Of a stretch of 64,000 nt of DNA, positions 9,083-16,693 are shown piece after piece. Within the stretch, counting starts at the first letter, position 1, and every line of letters starts with the position of its first letter. The stretch is taken from the NCBI GenBank assembly GCA_900553185.1, contig USCT01000004.1, forward strand, positions 87,093 to 151,092, in the 5' to 3' direction. A program made the position numbers and the translations under genes. This stretch comes from an uncultured Bacteroides sp. (lineage in GTDB: Bacteria; Bacteroidota; Bacteroidia; Bacteroidales; Bacteroidaceae). The notes under the pieces were generated by a model. It was not told where the DNA came from. It did no database searches and was given only the letters and a program-made list of their open reading frames with translations.

Positions 9083-9697
9083 CTAGATTTTTAACCGACT
9101 CCAGATTGTCTCCAGGTTCTCTTCCATACGATGCGCGATAAACTGAGACATTGCATCATGATCCAGATTCAAGATAGACTGCATGATCGGTTGGCCGATA
9201 ATCGGCATAATATTCAATGAAAATATAGAAATCATCAAATCAGAAGCCTGCACCGAACGAACTTCACCCTGCCGAACAGCCTCCTCCAATGCCGCTGTCA
9301 GATTTATATACACCCTACGTAATACCGGTATTAAAATAGAAAAACAAACTCCACGACGTTTTTCATCCAGAAAAATTTCATTTAAAAGAAACAACGGCAA
9401 GCGCGGATTGGCACACAAAAATTCAAAATGCGTACGAATTAAATCGGATAATTGCTGTTTAAACGAAAGCTTACTGTCGAAAACCGTATCAAGCGCTTCG
9501 GCTATCAGATATACCTTCTGCCGAAATACCTGCTCAAACAAATTTTCTTTGGTACGGAAATAATAATGCAGCATGGCATGAGTTACTCCAGCCTTCTTTG
9601 CAATCTCAGTCGTTTTTGCCAAGGCGAACCCCTTTTCCAGAAATTCCATTTCGGCAGCCTGAAGAATCAGCTGTTCAGTGTTATCTTCCTTTTTCAT
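9083..9697 (-). CDS. TetR/AcrR-family repressor of the efflux operon
   Basis: DNA-binding regulator of 204 residues. The N-terminal helix-turn-helix is ALAKTTEIAKKAGVTHAMLHYYF (about 27-49), followed by an all-helical ligand domain. The start at 9697 gives MKKEDNTEQLILQAAE, the normal TetR beginning. The open frame runs on to 9868, but that part contains the promoter and a palindromic operator and is not coding. It is the first gene of the efflux operon, so it probably represses itself and the pump until a ligand binds. Confidence 0.92.
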   Translation of the reverse strand: MKKEDNTEQLILQAAEMEFLEKGFALAKTTEIAKKAGVTHAMLHYYFRTKENLFEQVFRQKVYLIAEALDTVFDSKLSFKQQLSDLIRTHFEFLCANPRLPLFLLNEIFLDEKRRGVCFSILIPVLRRVYINLTAALEEAVRQGEVRSVQASDLMISIFSLNIMPIIGQPIMQSILNLDHDAMSQFIAHRMEENLETIWSRLKI

Positions 9698-9712
9698 AGT
9701 GATTTCCAGTAT

Positions 9713-9726
9713 TAACAAATTTGTTA
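9713..9726. promoter_or_regulatory. Palindromic operator, likely TetR site
   Basis: Perfect 14-bp palindrome TAACAAATTTGTTA, 15 bp upstream of the tetR start codon and just downstream of the -7 box, where a bound repressor would block initiation. The match to this regulator is inferred from position. Confidence 0.7.
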
Positions 9727-9730
9727 GACA

Positions 9731-9761
9731 CAAATATAAGAATTCTTTTTTACCCGACAAG
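9731..9761 (-). promoter_or_regulatory. Promoter of the tetR-efflux operon
   Basis: Read on the minus strand: CTTG at 9761-9758, 19-bp spacer, TATATTTG at 9738-9731, a full match to the Bacteroidales -7 consensus. The start of transcription would fall in or next to the palindrome at 9713-9726. Confidence 0.75.
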
Positions 9762-9916
9762 AAACGAAATGAAAAAACATAAACATTCATTGCCGAAAAA
9801 GGAATCTTCCTGGGTTTAAATTCATGAATTTCCAGGAAAATCATCCATACGGTTTTGGAAGAATCCATAAATCTTATTTATTTTGTCAAACATTTGATTA
9901 ACCTAACAAACGATCC

Positions 9917-10687
9917 ATGAAACTGACATTAACCATTCTCTGCCTGCTACTGACAGGCCTGAAAACCTTTTCACAAGAAACCTTTTCGTACGAATGCTTT
10001 GTTTCTTCCCAGAACGACACGCTACATTACCGGCAACTAATTCCAGCACACATGAAGACAGGCGAAAAATACCCTCTTGTACTTTTTCTTCATGGAGCCG
10101 GTGAACGAGGCTCCGATAATGAGAAACAACTCACACACGGTGCACAAATATGGCTGAACCCGTCGAACCGTGAAAAATATCCGGCATTTGTTCTGATTCC
10201 CCAATGCCCGTCAGACGCTTACTGGGCTTACGCAGAACGGCCGGTTTCCTTCCAACCGGCCGACATGCCCGAAAATCCTCCACTCTCTTCCGTATTCGGC
10301 ACATTAAAAGAACTATTGGATAATTGGATCAGCAAGCCGGAAGTAGACAAGAAGCGGATTTACGTCATAGGACTCTCCATGGGCGCAATGGGGACCTACG
10401 ATCTGACCATACGCTATCCGGAACTCTTTGCCGCTGCCGTTCCCATCTGCGGTACCGTCAACCCCAGCCGCTTCAGTACTGCCCAAAAACAAGTAAAATT
10501 CCGGATTTTTCACGGCGATGCAGACGAAGTAGTGACCGTAGAAGGCTCACGAGCTGCCTATAGAGCCTTAAGACAATCTGGAGTAGAAGTATATTATACA
10601 GAATTTCCCGGCTGTCAACATGCCAGTTGGAACCCAGCCTTCAGCCAGCCTGATTTCATGAGTTGGTTATTCGGACAACGAAAATAA
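9917..10687 (+). CDS. Secreted alpha/beta hydrolase (predicted esterase/peptidase)
   Basis: Serine hydrolase of 256 residues with a signal peptide (about 1-19). The fold is marked by LVLFLHGAGERGSDNE (oxyanion region), the nucleophile elbow GLSMG with Ser154, acid HGDADEVV (Asp203) and the catalytic His235 in CQHASW. The GERGSDN block is typical of the COG4099 group of predicted peptidases/esterases and of feruloyl-esterase-like enzymes. Substrate is unknown. It is divergent from tetR. A weak promoter (TTTG at 9854, TATTTTG at 9879) lies in the gap and is followed by a single TAACAAA half-site at 9904. Confidence 0.85.
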   Translation: MKLTLTILCLLLTGLKTFSQETFSYECFVSSQNDTLHYRQLIPAHMKTGEKYPLVLFLHGAGERGSDNEKQLTHGAQIWLNPSNREKYPAFVLIPQCPSDAYWAYAERPVSFQPADMPENPPLSSVFGTLKELLDNWISKPEVDKKRIYVIGLSMGAMGTYDLTIRYPELFAAAVPICGTVNPSRFSTAQKQVKFRIFHGDADEVVTVEGSRAAYRALRQSGVEVYYTEFPGCQHASWNPAFSQPDFMSWLFGQRK

Positions 10688-10693
10688 AATAAA

Positions 10694-10738
10694 AAATCAG
10701 CCTGCGCATAAACAGTCATGATGCCTGCAGGCTGATTT
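10694..10738. terminator. Bidirectional terminator
   Basis: Perfect 12-bp stem AAATCAGCCTGC (10694-10705) with its complement at 10727-10738. There are A's on the left and T's on the right, so it can serve both the hydrolase and the convergent META-domain gene. Confidence 0.85.
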
Positions 10739-10767
10739 ATTAAAAAGACAGAAAAATAAATTACTTT

Positions 10768-11568
10768 TTACTTTGTCAAAGGATCGCCTACATTCTGCAA
10801 CAGAACCATTACCTCAGCTCCATTTTCATCCATCAGCACAAAGGTACCTTCTGTCTGCCCCTTTGCAAAGGAACGAACCTTGTTCAATGCCTGCAGAATC
10901 TTTCCTTCCGTTTCCATATCCGGACATGACATCATGGTAGAAATTACCTGGGTAAAACGCAGAGAGGCAGGCTGGCCCGCTTCCTGTTCGAAACCGCCAT
11001 TGATTACATTGCAGCCTGCATTACCATGCATACGCTTTTCGTCCAGATTTAAGGCAATGAACGGAACATTTTCCGTCTGATTTACTTCCGTACCATCTAC
11101 CTGCGAAATAATCCATTCCCCTTTCAAATCTTCTATTGAAACAGCCGGTACTTCACGTTTTACCAGTGTAAGCACTGAATTTCCTTCGGCATCGGTCAGC
11201 ACTACGCCTTCGGCTGTCTCACCATATCCGGTCACTTTATTCAGGGCCGCCAAAACTTTTGTTTCGGTTTCCATATCCGGACACATCATTCGGGTCGCAC
11301 CAACCTGTGTGAAACGAATGCCTCCCGGATGAATAGAATCCAATTCAAAACTACCTAACAAGCGATTACATCCGGCATTGCCGTGCAAGCTTTTACTGGC
11401 CATGTCCAAACCGATATAAGGCGATTCATCCACAACCACTTTCTGCCCGTCCACTTCAACAATGTTCCATTCGCCCGACAAATCGACAACAGCCACTTGC
11501 TTACTTGACTTACAACTCATCATCATACATGCAGCCAGCGCTGCCACACCTAAAATTGTTTTTCTCAT
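10768..11568 (-). CDS. Lipoprotein with two META (HslJ-like) domains
   Basis: Surface or periplasmic lipoprotein of 266 residues. The signal peptide ends in lipobox MMSC (Cys19). Two META domains follow in tandem: GEWNIVEVDGQKV ... GNAGCNRLLGSF ... ATRMMCPDMETE and GEWIISQVDGTEV ... GNAGCNVINGGF ... STMMSCPDMETE. The paired GNAGCN and MxCPDME blocks are the family signature; each holds two cysteines that may form a disulphide. HslJ-type proteins are linked to heat shock and novobiocin resistance in E. coli, but the biochemical role is unknown. The start at 11568 is chosen to give a proper lipoprotein signal; the 21 codons upstream do not look coding. Confidence 0.88.
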   Translation of the reverse strand: MRKTILGVAALAACMMMSCKSSKQVAVVDLSGEWNIVEVDGQKVVVDESPYIGLDMASKSLHGNAGCNRLLGSFELDSIHPGGIRFTQVGATRMMCPDMETETKVLAALNKVTGYGETAEGVVLTDAEGNSVLTLVKREVPAVSIEDLKGEWIISQVDGTEVNQTENVPFIALNLDEKRMHGNAGCNVINGGFEQEAGQPASLRFTQVISTMMSCPDMETEGKILQALNKVRSFAKGQTEGTFVLMDENGAEVMVLLQNVGDPLTK

Positions 11569-11802
11569 GTTATGTTTTATTTGGTTTCTTTCAAAAAAAC
11601 AGAAAAACAGACAAAAATGTTCATGAAACATTTTCTACACGCCCATTTTCATATTCTAATACAAAAATACGCATATCTGCCAAATACTGCATTAAGTATG
11701 AAAAAAATTGTTATCTTTGCATAGTGAACGGTAACTTCATACCGGCTGATAAAAGACAAGCAAATAGATAAAAGTAAACAGATAAACAAGCAAAATAAAT
11801 AA

Positions 11803-12996
11803 ATGAGTAAAGTATTGATTATCGGTGCAGGCGGTGTAGGTACCGTGGTTGCACACAAAGTGGCTCAACATCCTGAAGTCTTTACAGAAGTGATGATTGC
11901 CAGCCGTACACAGTCTAAATGCGATGCGATTGTGAAGGCAATCGGTAACCCCAACATCAAAACCGCAAAGGTAGATGCTGACAATGTAGAAGAACTGGTG
12001 GCTTTATTCAACAGTTTCAAGCCCGAAATCGTTATCAACGTAGCTCTTCCCTATCAGGATCTGACCATCATGGAAGCCTGCCTACAAGCAGGAGTGAATT
12101 ATCTGGATACGGCCAATTATGAGCCCAAGGATGAAGCACATTTCGAATACAGCTGGCAGTGGGCCTACAAGAAACGTTTCGAAGATGCAGGTCTGACCGC
12201 CATCCTGGGTTGCGGATTCGATCCGGGAGTAAGTGGTGTATACACAGCATACGCAGCCAAACATTATTTCGACGAAATGCATTATCTGGACATCGTCGAC
12301 TGTAACGCCGGAAATCATCACAAAGCTTTTGCGACCAACTTCAATCCGGAAATCAACATCCGTGAAATCACGCAGAACGGACGTTATTGGGAAAACGGAA
12401 AGTGGGTTACAACCAAACCGCTGGAATTCCACAAGGATTTGACTTATCCGAACATTGGCCCACGCGATTCATACCTGCTGTATCACGAAGAACTGGAATC
12501 ACTGGTCAAGAACTTCCCCACCATCAAGCGTGCACGTTTCTGGATGACATTCGGTCAAGAATATCTTACCCACTTGCGGGTCATACAGAACATCGGAATG
12601 GCAAGCATCGAACCTATCAACTACAACGGTATGGAAATCGTTCCTTTGCAGTTCCTGAAAGCCGTATTGCCTAACCCGCAGGATCTGGGCGAAAACTATG
12701 AAGGTGAAACTTCTATCGGTTGCCGTATCCGTGGTATCAAGGACGGAAAAGAACATACTTACTATGTTTACAACAACTGCTCACATCAGGCGGCTTACAA
12801 AGAAACGGGTATGCAAGGTGTCAGCTATACCACCGGCGTACCGGCCATGATCGGTGCCATGATGTTCTTGAAAGGCTTGTGGAAGCGTCCGGGTGTATGG
12901 AACGTAGAAGAGTTTGATCCGGATCCATTTATGGAAGCTCTGAACCAGTACGGACTGCCATGGCATGAAGTATTCGACGGCGATCTGGAACTGTAA
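11803..12996 (+). CDS. Carboxynorspermidine dehydrogenase (saccharopine dehydrogenase family)
   Basis: NAD(P)H-dependent enzyme of 397 residues that condenses a diamine with aspartate semialdehyde in the alternative spermidine pathway used by many Bacteroidetes. The N-terminal Rossmann motif is GAGGVG (8-13). Other family blocks are NVALPYQD, NYLDTANYEP, GCGFDPGVSG and DCNAGNHH. No decarboxylase partner gene is adjacent. Saccharopine dehydrogenase proper is the alternative reading, but length and motifs fit the carboxynorspermidine group better. A -7 box TATCTTTG lies at 11712-11719, followed by a small hairpin (CGGTA/TACCG at 11729-11744) and a G-poor, A-rich leader. Confidence 0.88.
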   Translation: MSKVLIIGAGGVGTVVAHKVAQHPEVFTEVMIASRTQSKCDAIVKAIGNPNIKTAKVDADNVEELVALFNSFKPEIVINVALPYQDLTIMEACLQAGVNYLDTANYEPKDEAHFEYSWQWAYKKRFEDAGLTAILGCGFDPGVSGVYTAYAAKHYFDEMHYLDIVDCNAGNHHKAFATNFNPEINIREITQNGRYWENGKWVTTKPLEFHKDLTYPNIGPRDSYLLYHEELESLVKNFPTIKRARFWMTFGQEYLTHLRVIQNIGMASIEPINYNGMEIVPLQFLKAVLPNPQDLGENYEGETSIGCRIRGIKDGKEHTYYVYNNCSHQAAYKETGMQGVSYTTGVPAMIGAMMFLKGLWKRPGVWNVEEFDPDPFMEALNQYGLPWHEVFDGDLEL

Positions 12997-13043
12997 TTTC
13001 AGCCCGTACCCCAAACTTATTTTTGCTAATTATAAACCCACCT

Positions 13044-13087
13044 GTAAGAATGAAGAATACGTTTCTGCAATTCTTCATTCTTACTTT
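13044..13087 (+). terminator. Hairpin terminator between dehydrogenase and bcp
   Basis: Perfect 15-bp inverted repeat: GTAAGAATGAAGAAT (13044-13058) and its complement (13070-13084) with an 11-nt loop, then TTTATA. It lies 48 bp after the dehydrogenase stop and 16 bp before the bcp start, so it could also affect bcp expression by read-through. Confidence 0.7.
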
Positions 13088-13100
13088 ATATTCCAATAAC

Positions 13101-13550
13101 ATGAACGTAGGAGACAAAGCCCCCGATTTTCTCGGCTTAAATGAAAAAGGAGAAGAAGTTCGCCTAAGTGATTACAAAGGGAAAAAAGTAGCACTGTATT
13201 TCTATCCGAAAGACATGACCTCAGGATGCACGGCACAAGCATGCAACCTGCGTGATAACTACGCAGAACTTCAGGCTGCCGGATACGAAATCATCGGTGT
13301 CAGCATCAATGATGCCAAATCGCATCAGAAATTCATCGAAAAGAATGCACTTCCCTTTACCCTGATTGCAGATACTGACTTAAAACTGGTTCAGGAATTT
13401 GGAGTCTGGGGAGAGAAAAGCATGTACGGACGCAAGTACATGGGTACATTCCGTACCACTTTTATCATCAACGAAGACGGCGTAATAGAACGCATCATTT
13501 CACCCAAAGAAGTGAAGACCAAAGATCACGCCAGACAAATTCTTCAATAA
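13101..13550 (+). CDS. bcp: Thiol peroxidase, Bcp/PrxQ type peroxiredoxin
   Basis: Cytoplasmic peroxiredoxin of 149 residues that reduces hydroperoxides with thioredoxin. Visible are APDF, the active site PKDMTSGCTAQAC with peroxidatic Cys43 and resolving Cys48 (atypical 2-Cys PrxQ type), and the conserved GVWGEKSMYG block. The ATG at 13101 gives the family-typical MNVGDKAPDF; an in-frame ATG at 13051 lies inside the hairpin and would add a non-family extension. The recA gene follows 13 bp after the stop, so the two may be co-transcribed. Confidence 0.94.
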   Translation: MNVGDKAPDFLGLNEKGEEVRLSDYKGKKVALYFYPKDMTSGCTAQACNLRDNYAELQAAGYEIIGVSINDAKSHQKFIEKNALPFTLIADTDLKLVQEFGVWGEKSMYGRKYMGTFRTTFIINEDGVIERIISPKEVKTKDHARQILQ

Positions 13551-13563
13551 AAACAATTGGCTT

Positions 13564-14625
13564 ATGGCAAAAAAAGACGAATTAGAATTTGAAGGCGGAG
13601 TGGAAAGTACATCAACCGCAGCGCCAAACCCCAATAATGCCGAAAAGCTGAAAGCCTTGCAGGCTGCTATGGACAAAATAGAAAAAAGCTTCGGCAAAGG
13701 TTCCATCATGAAAATGGGAGACGACCACGTACAGGAAGTAGAAGTCATCCCAACCGGTTCTATCGCACTGAATGCGGCCTTGGGAGTAGGCGGATACCCC
13801 AAAGGACGTATTATTGAAATTTACGGACCGGAATCTTCCGGTAAAACAACCCTGGCTATTCATGCCATCGCAGAAGCTCAGAAAGCGGGAGGCATCGCAG
13901 CCTTTATCGACGCAGAACATGCTTTCGACCGTTTCTACGCAGCCAAGCTGGGTGTAGATATCGATAACCTCTGGATTTCACAGCCAGACAACGGAGAGCA
14001 GGCACTGGAGATTGCAGAACAGTTAATCCGTTCTTCCGCCATCGACATCATTGTCATTGACTCCGTGGCCGCACTGACTCCGAAAGCCGAAATCGAAGGA
14101 GATATGGGTGACAACAAGGTAGGTCTGCAAGCCCGACTGATGTCGCAGGCATTACGAAAACTGACTTCGGCCATCAGCAAGACCAATACAACCTGTATCT
14201 TCATCAACCAGTTGCGTGAAAAAATCGGTGTTATGTTCGGAAACCCGGAAACAACCACTGGTGGTAATGCCCTGAAATTCTATGCTTCCGTCCGTCTGGA
14301 TATTCGCCGGGCTACTCAGCTGAAAGACGGTGAGGAAGTAATCGGAAACCAGGTACGTGTAAAAGTTGTAAAAAACAAAGTCGCACCTCCTTTCCGCAAA
14401 GCGGAATTCGACATCATGTTTGGTGAAGGAATCTCACGCAGCGGCGAAATCATCGATTTAGGAGCAGAGCTGGGAATTATCAAGAAAAGCGGCTCATGGT
14501 ATAGCTACAACGACACCAAGCTGGGGCAAGGAAGAGATGCAGCCAAGCAATGCATCCAGGATAATCCGGAGCTGGCTGATGAGTTGGAAGCTTTGATATT
14601 CGATGCGTTAAAAGACAAGGAATAA
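13564..14625 (+). CDS. recA: Recombinase RecA
   Basis: Strand-exchange ATPase of 353 residues for homologous recombination and the SOS response. Walker A is GPESSGKTT and Walker B lies in DIIVIDSVAAL. The L2 loop is marked by FGNPETTTGGNALKFYASVRLDIRR. The N-terminus carries a polar, Asn- and Thr-rich stretch of about 20 residues before the core, common in Bacteroides RecA. The start follows AACAATTGGCTT with no clear Shine-Dalgarno. It is probably co-transcribed with bcp, and no LexA box was recognised. A strong terminator follows. Confidence 0.98.
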   Translation: MAKKDELEFEGGVESTSTAAPNPNNAEKLKALQAAMDKIEKSFGKGSIMKMGDDHVQEVEVIPTGSIALNAALGVGGYPKGRIIEIYGPESSGKTTLAIHAIAEAQKAGGIAAFIDAEHAFDRFYAAKLGVDIDNLWISQPDNGEQALEIAEQLIRSSAIDIIVIDSVAALTPKAEIEGDMGDNKVGLQARLMSQALRKLTSAISKTNTTCIFINQLREKIGVMFGNPETTTGGNALKFYASVRLDIRRATQLKDGEEVIGNQVRVKVVKNKVAPPFRKAEFDIMFGEGISRSGEIIDLGAELGIIKKSGSWYSYNDTKLGQGRDAAKQCIQDNPELADELEALIFDALKDKE

Positions 14626-14648
14626 TCCAGTAACCCGATAATCCTACC

Positions 14649-14704
14649 AAACTCCTATAAAATGATTCTTTTGGACAGAAAGATATTTTATAGGAGTTTT
14701 TTTT
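14649..14704 (+). terminator. Terminator of recA
   Basis: Perfect 15-bp stem AAACTCCTATAAAAT (14649-14663) with its complement (14685-14699), running into eight T's. Confidence 0.9.
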
Positions 14705-14864
14705 CGCCATTTGCGACCCGTCCCGACAAAAGGACTTACCGATTAGAAAAAAAATGTTGTTAACCCATAGCTTTTAAGTAAGAATGCTAGAAAATACAGA
14801 AATAATACTGTATATTTACAACCATTCAATACAAGCTAAACAAATAAATCTATTACCCAAAGTT

Positions 14865-15827
14865 ATGAACTGGAAATATTTACTTACAACTCTCTCTCTC
14901 TGTATGCTCAGCATACTTGTGATAGCCCAATCGAAAAAAGCCTCTTTACCCTATCGGTTCGCCACACAAGCCGAAGCGCAGATGCTTGTAACAGACATTG
15001 ACTCCTATACCAGTCAGCTCAATCAATTCGACATCGAAGCCCGCCTGCAGAAACCAGACAGCCGGAAATCGCAATTACTGACACTTGCCATGAATGAAAT
15101 GCAGAACTGGAGCGATGCAGACAAGGCAAAAATAAAAAAGGCCATGACAGCCATCGAGACAGAAATACAAAAGCAGAAATACCGGTTAAACCTTCCTAAA
15201 GAAATAATCCTGCTCAAATCAGGAATGGCCGAAGAAGGAGGCGCTTTTGCCTATACCCGCGAGAACTGGATCGCCATAGGAGAAAAAGCCTTGAACGAAC
15301 TATCCGAACCAGACCTGCAACAACTCATGGCCCATGAACTGTTCCATCTGCTGACCCGTTCCGACCGGGCATTCAAGAAAGCCATGTATCAGACCATCGG
15401 ATTTACCGTATTGGATAACGATATCAACTTCCCCGCTGAAATGATAGAGAAGAAAATATCCAATCCTGACATCAGCAACTACGACAGCTACGCCACTTTT
15501 ACCATCGACGGAAAAAGTCAGAACTGTACAATGATGATATATACAGACAAGGCATACAGCGGAGGCAACCTTTTCGATTACATGAAAATTGGTCTGATTC
15601 CCCTGAATGAAGAAATGGTACCTTTGCAGACAGACGGAAAAACCATTATCTACAATCTGGATGATGCCTCTGATTTCCACACACAGGTCGGAAAAAATAC
15701 TTCATACGTCATCAATCCGGAAGAAATTCTGGCCGACAATTTTGCCTTTACCCTGACCAACAAATCGGATGTCCCGAATCCGGAGATTATAGACCGAATA
15801 AAAACGACCTTAAAAACTTCGAAATAA
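14865..15827 (+). CDS. Secreted protein with HExxH metallopeptidase motif
   Basis: Uncharacterised exported protein of 320 residues. A signal peptide covers about residues 1-21 (LLTTLSLCMLSILVIAQ). At residues 157-161 it has HELFH inside DLQQLMAHELFHLLTRSD, the zinc-binding HExxH of gluzincin-type peptidases. A third zinc ligand could be Glu219 or later acidic residues but cannot be assigned by eye. I do not recognise the family. The start at 14865 is chosen for the signal peptide; an upstream ATG at 14784 would place 27 polar residues before it. It lies alone between the recA terminator and its own hairpin. Confidence 0.75.
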   Translation: MNWKYLLTTLSLCMLSILVIAQSKKASLPYRFATQAEAQMLVTDIDSYTSQLNQFDIEARLQKPDSRKSQLLTLAMNEMQNWSDADKAKIKKAMTAIETEIQKQKYRLNLPKEIILLKSGMAEEGGAFAYTRENWIAIGEKALNELSEPDLQQLMAHELFHLLTRSDRAFKKAMYQTIGFTVLDNDINFPAEMIEKKISNPDISNYDSYATFTIDGKSQNCTMMIYTDKAYSGGNLFDYMKIGLIPLNEEMVPLQTDGKTIIYNLDDASDFHTQVGKNTSYVINPEEILADNFAFTLTNKSDVPNPEIIDRIKTTLKTSK

Positions 15828-15846
15828 ATAAAGGATTATTATCAAG

Positions 15847-15901
15847 CTGAAGCCTCCTCATAATGCTCTGTGCAAAAACTGCCATGAGGAGGCTTCAGTT
15901 T
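15847..15901 (+). terminator. Hairpin terminator
   Basis: Perfect 15-bp stem CTGAAGCCTCCTCAT (15847-15861) with its complement (15884-15898), then TTTGG. The tail is short, so strength is uncertain. It lies between the HExxH gene and the convergent restriction operon. Confidence 0.7.
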
Positions 15902-15988
15902 GGTTCAGTAAGTAAAGTACATTTTTATATATACTCAACCCTTCAAAAGGCTTACAGTCAATTTTCAAATTCATTCCAACGATATATT

Positions 15989-16693
15989 TCAAATCATTAG
16001 CCGCTCTAATTTCATTTTCCATTTTTCCCAATCCGGCATTTCCTGAGCCAATAACTCATAAAAGGCTTTGGTATGGTTACGATGAACAAGATGACAAAGC
16101 TCATGCATAATCACATATTCAATACAAATACGTGGAGCGCCTATCAACCGTGGATTCAGGAAAATTTGTCCAGAAGCAGAGCAACTTCCCCAACGGGTTT
16201 CCATTTCTTTCAGTTTAAGTCCCGATGGTTTTACCTGATGACGGCTGAAACGTGAGATTAATGGGTCCGCATATTCTTTGAACTTTATTTCAGCACGTTT
16301 TCTATACCAGGCTAAAAGTAAAGCGCGCACATCCTTGCGATGCCTGCACTCTACCTCCAGGATATTTCCTTTGTAATGTACTTCATTACGTTCACTGTCA
16401 ACCACACGCAGCATATACTGTCTGCCTAAATATAAATGGGACTCTCCGCTTACATATTTTCTCTCCGGCGTATGTATACCAAAAGAAGAAAAATAGCGTT
16501 GCTGCCTGTAAATCCATGGAGCACGACGATGAACGTGTTTTCTGATTTGCTCCAATGGTGCTTCCATGGGAGCCTTCACTTCCACACTACCATCCGGATG
16601 CACACAGATACCCAAAGTCTTTCTGGCTCTATATTCTACGGCATACTCCATCACAACAGAGCCATATTCTATGCAGTCTTTTATTTGATCCAT
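15989..16693 (-). CDS. YgjP/SprT-like zinc metallopeptidase of the RM operon
   Basis: Protein of 234 residues of the YgjP (DUF45, M48-like) family. The zinc motif is MHELCHLVHRNH with His197, Glu198 and His201; the block ETRWGSCS (165-171) before it is diagnostic for the family. Such genes are often placed beside hsdR, but their role there is not established; clipping of stalled or DNA-bound proteins has been suggested for the related SprT group, which is inference here. The start at 16693 overlaps the end of hsdR by 13 bp, so translation is probably coupled. It is the last gene of the restriction operon. Confidence 0.88.
   Translation of the reverse strand: MDQIKDCIEYGSVVMEYAVEYRARKTLGICVHPDGSVEVKAPMEAPLEQIRKHVHRRAPWIYRQQRYFSSFGIHTPERKYVSGESHLYLGRQYMLRVVDSERNEVHYKGNILEVECRHRKDVRALLLAWYRKRAEIKFKEYADPLISRFSRHQVKPSGLKLKEMETRWGSCSASGQIFLNPRLIGAPRICIEYVIMHELCHLVHRNHTKAFYELLAQEMPDWEKWKMKLERLMI

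Noticed and set aside
8418..9086. 222-codon plus-strand open frame opposite the TolC gene
   Set aside because: Antisense shadow of a recognised outer-membrane protein gene.
9698..9868. N-terminal extension of the TetR protein
   Set aside because: It covers the promoter and the palindromic operator, and the TetR family start lies at 9697.
13023..13100. Longer N-terminus for Bcp
   Set aside because: The extra codons form the 15-bp hairpin; the family start is at 13101.
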